This document shows, piece by piece, positions 63,029-64,000 of a stretch of DNA of 64,000 nt. The stretch spans positions 186,001 through 250,000 of the forward strand of contig NZ_JACZZA010000006.1 in assembly GCF_014863405.1 (NCBI RefSeq), read 5' to 3'. This DNA comes from Dyella acidiphila (GTDB lineage Bacteria > Pseudomonadota > Gammaproteobacteria > Xanthomonadales > Rhodanobacteraceae). Both the position numbers and the translations under genes were made by a program. The first letter of the stretch is position 1; each line of letters begins with the position of its first letter. The notes beneath the pieces were generated by a model. It did no database searches. It was not told where the DNA came from and saw nothing but the letters and a program-made list of their open reading frames with translations.

Positions 63029-63930
63029 CCGCACATGATGGGGAAATCGGCCAGCTAGCGCCCATTCCCGAATGGAACAAGGCGGAGCCTTTTTTTCAGT
63101 TTTCCAGCAAGGATCGCAATGCGTTCGTCGCCCGCTACGCGCCCCGGCGTGTATTGCCTGACGACAAGCGCCAACCGTGCAGCAGCGTGGCTTCGGCAAA
63201 CCATGCCATCAACCGTGTCTATCCGAATGCGATCGAACTGACCTCCCCGGCGGGGCAGATGGTGCGAGGCGGTGCGTTCATGGCGGGCGCGCTGGCGGCG
63301 GCAGGTGCCATTTTTTTCCTGTATTTCATGGTCGTCGTGCTCCGGGATTCGGCCGGGATCGGCATGGCGATCGTGCCCTTATTCGGTTTTTGTGTATTTG
63401 CGCTGGCAGCCATCTGGTCGTTTCGTGCGCCGTTTATTCAGCCGACCGATCTTCCCGTGATCTTCAACCGTAAGACCCGGCAAGTCAGCTTCATGAAAAT
63501 GCGCTTGCCCAATCTGCTGAAATTCTGGGCACCCTTGCGTATCGACTATCGCAGCTATTCTTGGGAGCAGGCCAAGGCTCGCAGCTATCAGGTGACCAGC
63601 AGAACGGTCGGCACCAGTGCGATTACAAGCACCACGGCGGGCAAGCTATGCCTGCTTTGGGGGGATAGTCCGCAGGATCCGGCGCAGTTCAAGGATTGGG
63701 CGGCGGTAGGCAATAACGCAGAGGATGAGGATTTGCTGCAGCTGTGGGAGCATGTTCGCCGGTATATGGAAGAAGGTGGTCCGGCTATTCATGCCGGCGA
63801 TTCCTTGCGCAACGGTGTTTACGACAGCAAATGGAACGCACCCCGGCCGGATTTTCCATCTGACGTGATCGCAGCTGCTGGTGGTGCCCCGCTTAGCGAC
63901 ACCGAGATACATGCCCTAACACGTGGTTGA
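63025..63930 (+). CDS. Probable membrane immunity protein for the VasX-like effector
   Basis: A 301-aa protein with two adjacent transmembrane helices (about residues 85-107 and 114-133). The soluble C-terminal region contains LPVIFNRKTRQVSFM, a beta-strand pattern seen in DUF6708-type proteins found next to VasX-like effectors. Its ATG overlaps the effector stop (ATGA), the standard layout for toxin-immunity pairs. An inner-membrane location fits protection against a pore-forming toxin. Assignment rests on position and topology. Confidence 0.75.
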   Translation: MTAHDGEIGQLAPIPEWNKAEPFFQFSSKDRNAFVARYAPRRVLPDDKRQPCSSVASANHAINRVYPNAIELTSPAGQMVRGGAFMAGALAAAGAIFFLYFMVVVLRDSAGIGMAIVPLFGFCVFALAAIWSFRAPFIQPTDLPVIFNRKTRQVSFMKMRLPNLLKFWAPLRIDYRSYSWEQAKARSYQVTSRTVGTSAITSTTAGKLCLLWGDSPQDPAQFKDWAAVGNNAEDEDLLQLWEHVRRYMEEGGPAIHAGDSLRNGVYDSKWNAPRPDFPSDVIAAAGGAPLSDTEIHALTRG

Positions 63931-64000
63931 ATATCCATAAGTTTGCTTTATTGCAGTGGTCCGAGGCATTTTGTAAGCAGAACAATGGATGCATTCCAAC

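Overview
The window is GC-rich, tightly packed proteobacterial DNA. Its gene content fits a xanthomonad-type gammaproteobacterium, with Dyella, Luteibacter and other Rhodanobacteraceae the most likely relatives. The reasons are a TonB-receptor-linked glycoside hydrolase locus like those of Xanthomonas, a LysR regulator, a giant PATR-type autotransporter and a complete type VI secretion system (T6SS). No species is assigned, because no rRNA or marker gene is present. No tRNA, rRNA, CRISPR array or insertion sequence was seen.

Region 1 (1-11.8 kb, all + strand) is a glycan-utilisation locus: a GH18 C-terminus cut by the window edge, a GH3 enzyme with a PA14 insert, glucokinase, a GH29 alpha-L-fucosidase, a TonB-dependent receptor and a GH20 beta-N-acetylhexosaminidase with a discoidin-like tail. 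The family set matches the plant N-glycan degradation clusters known from Xanthomonas: ENGase-type GH18, GH3 xylosidase/glucosidase, GH29 core fucosidase and GH20 hexosaminidase, plus a receptor to import the oligosaccharide and a kinase to phosphorylate glucose.

Region 2 (11.8-26.1 kb) is miscellaneous. It holds a six-helix membrane protein with an HExxH motif, a LysR regulator whose reading frame has no stop where it should end and runs on antisense through the convergent M20 amidohydrolase gene, and a 3312-residue autotransporter with about 22 beta-strand repeats and an unusual 130-residue tail after its barrel. A small basic coiled-coil protein follows, under a palindrome-studded promoter, and then an inverted-repeat element.

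Region 3 (26.1-64.0 kb) is a complete T6SS with all thirteen core components. Minus-strand genes: an OmpA-like protein, tagF, tssM, a membrane protein carrying a degenerate ketosynthase-like domain, PAAR, a TagX-like M15 peptidase and tssA; separately tssJ-tssK-tssL. Plus-strand genes: an unknown single-pass protein; vgrG1 with a Tle4-like lipase and a Tli4-like immunity protein; then a long operon of TPR lipoprotein, tssB, tssC, hcp, tssE, a 119-aa unknown, tssF, tssG, tssH, vgrG2, a DUF4123 adaptor, a VasX/BC8-like pore-forming effector and its probable membrane immunity protein. Gene order (tssM-tagF-OmpA, PAAR-tagX) and the Hcp sequence resemble the Acinetobacter-type (i4b) T6SS. No Fha, PpkA or PppA gene is visible.

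The least explained items are the ketosynthase-like membrane protein, the 119-aa and 268-aa T6SS-linked unknowns, the autotransporter tail, the missing LysR stop, the stem-loops at many gene junctions of the long tss operon, and two related inverted-repeat elements that bracket the tssM-side gene block, the second carrying a swapped inner hairpin.
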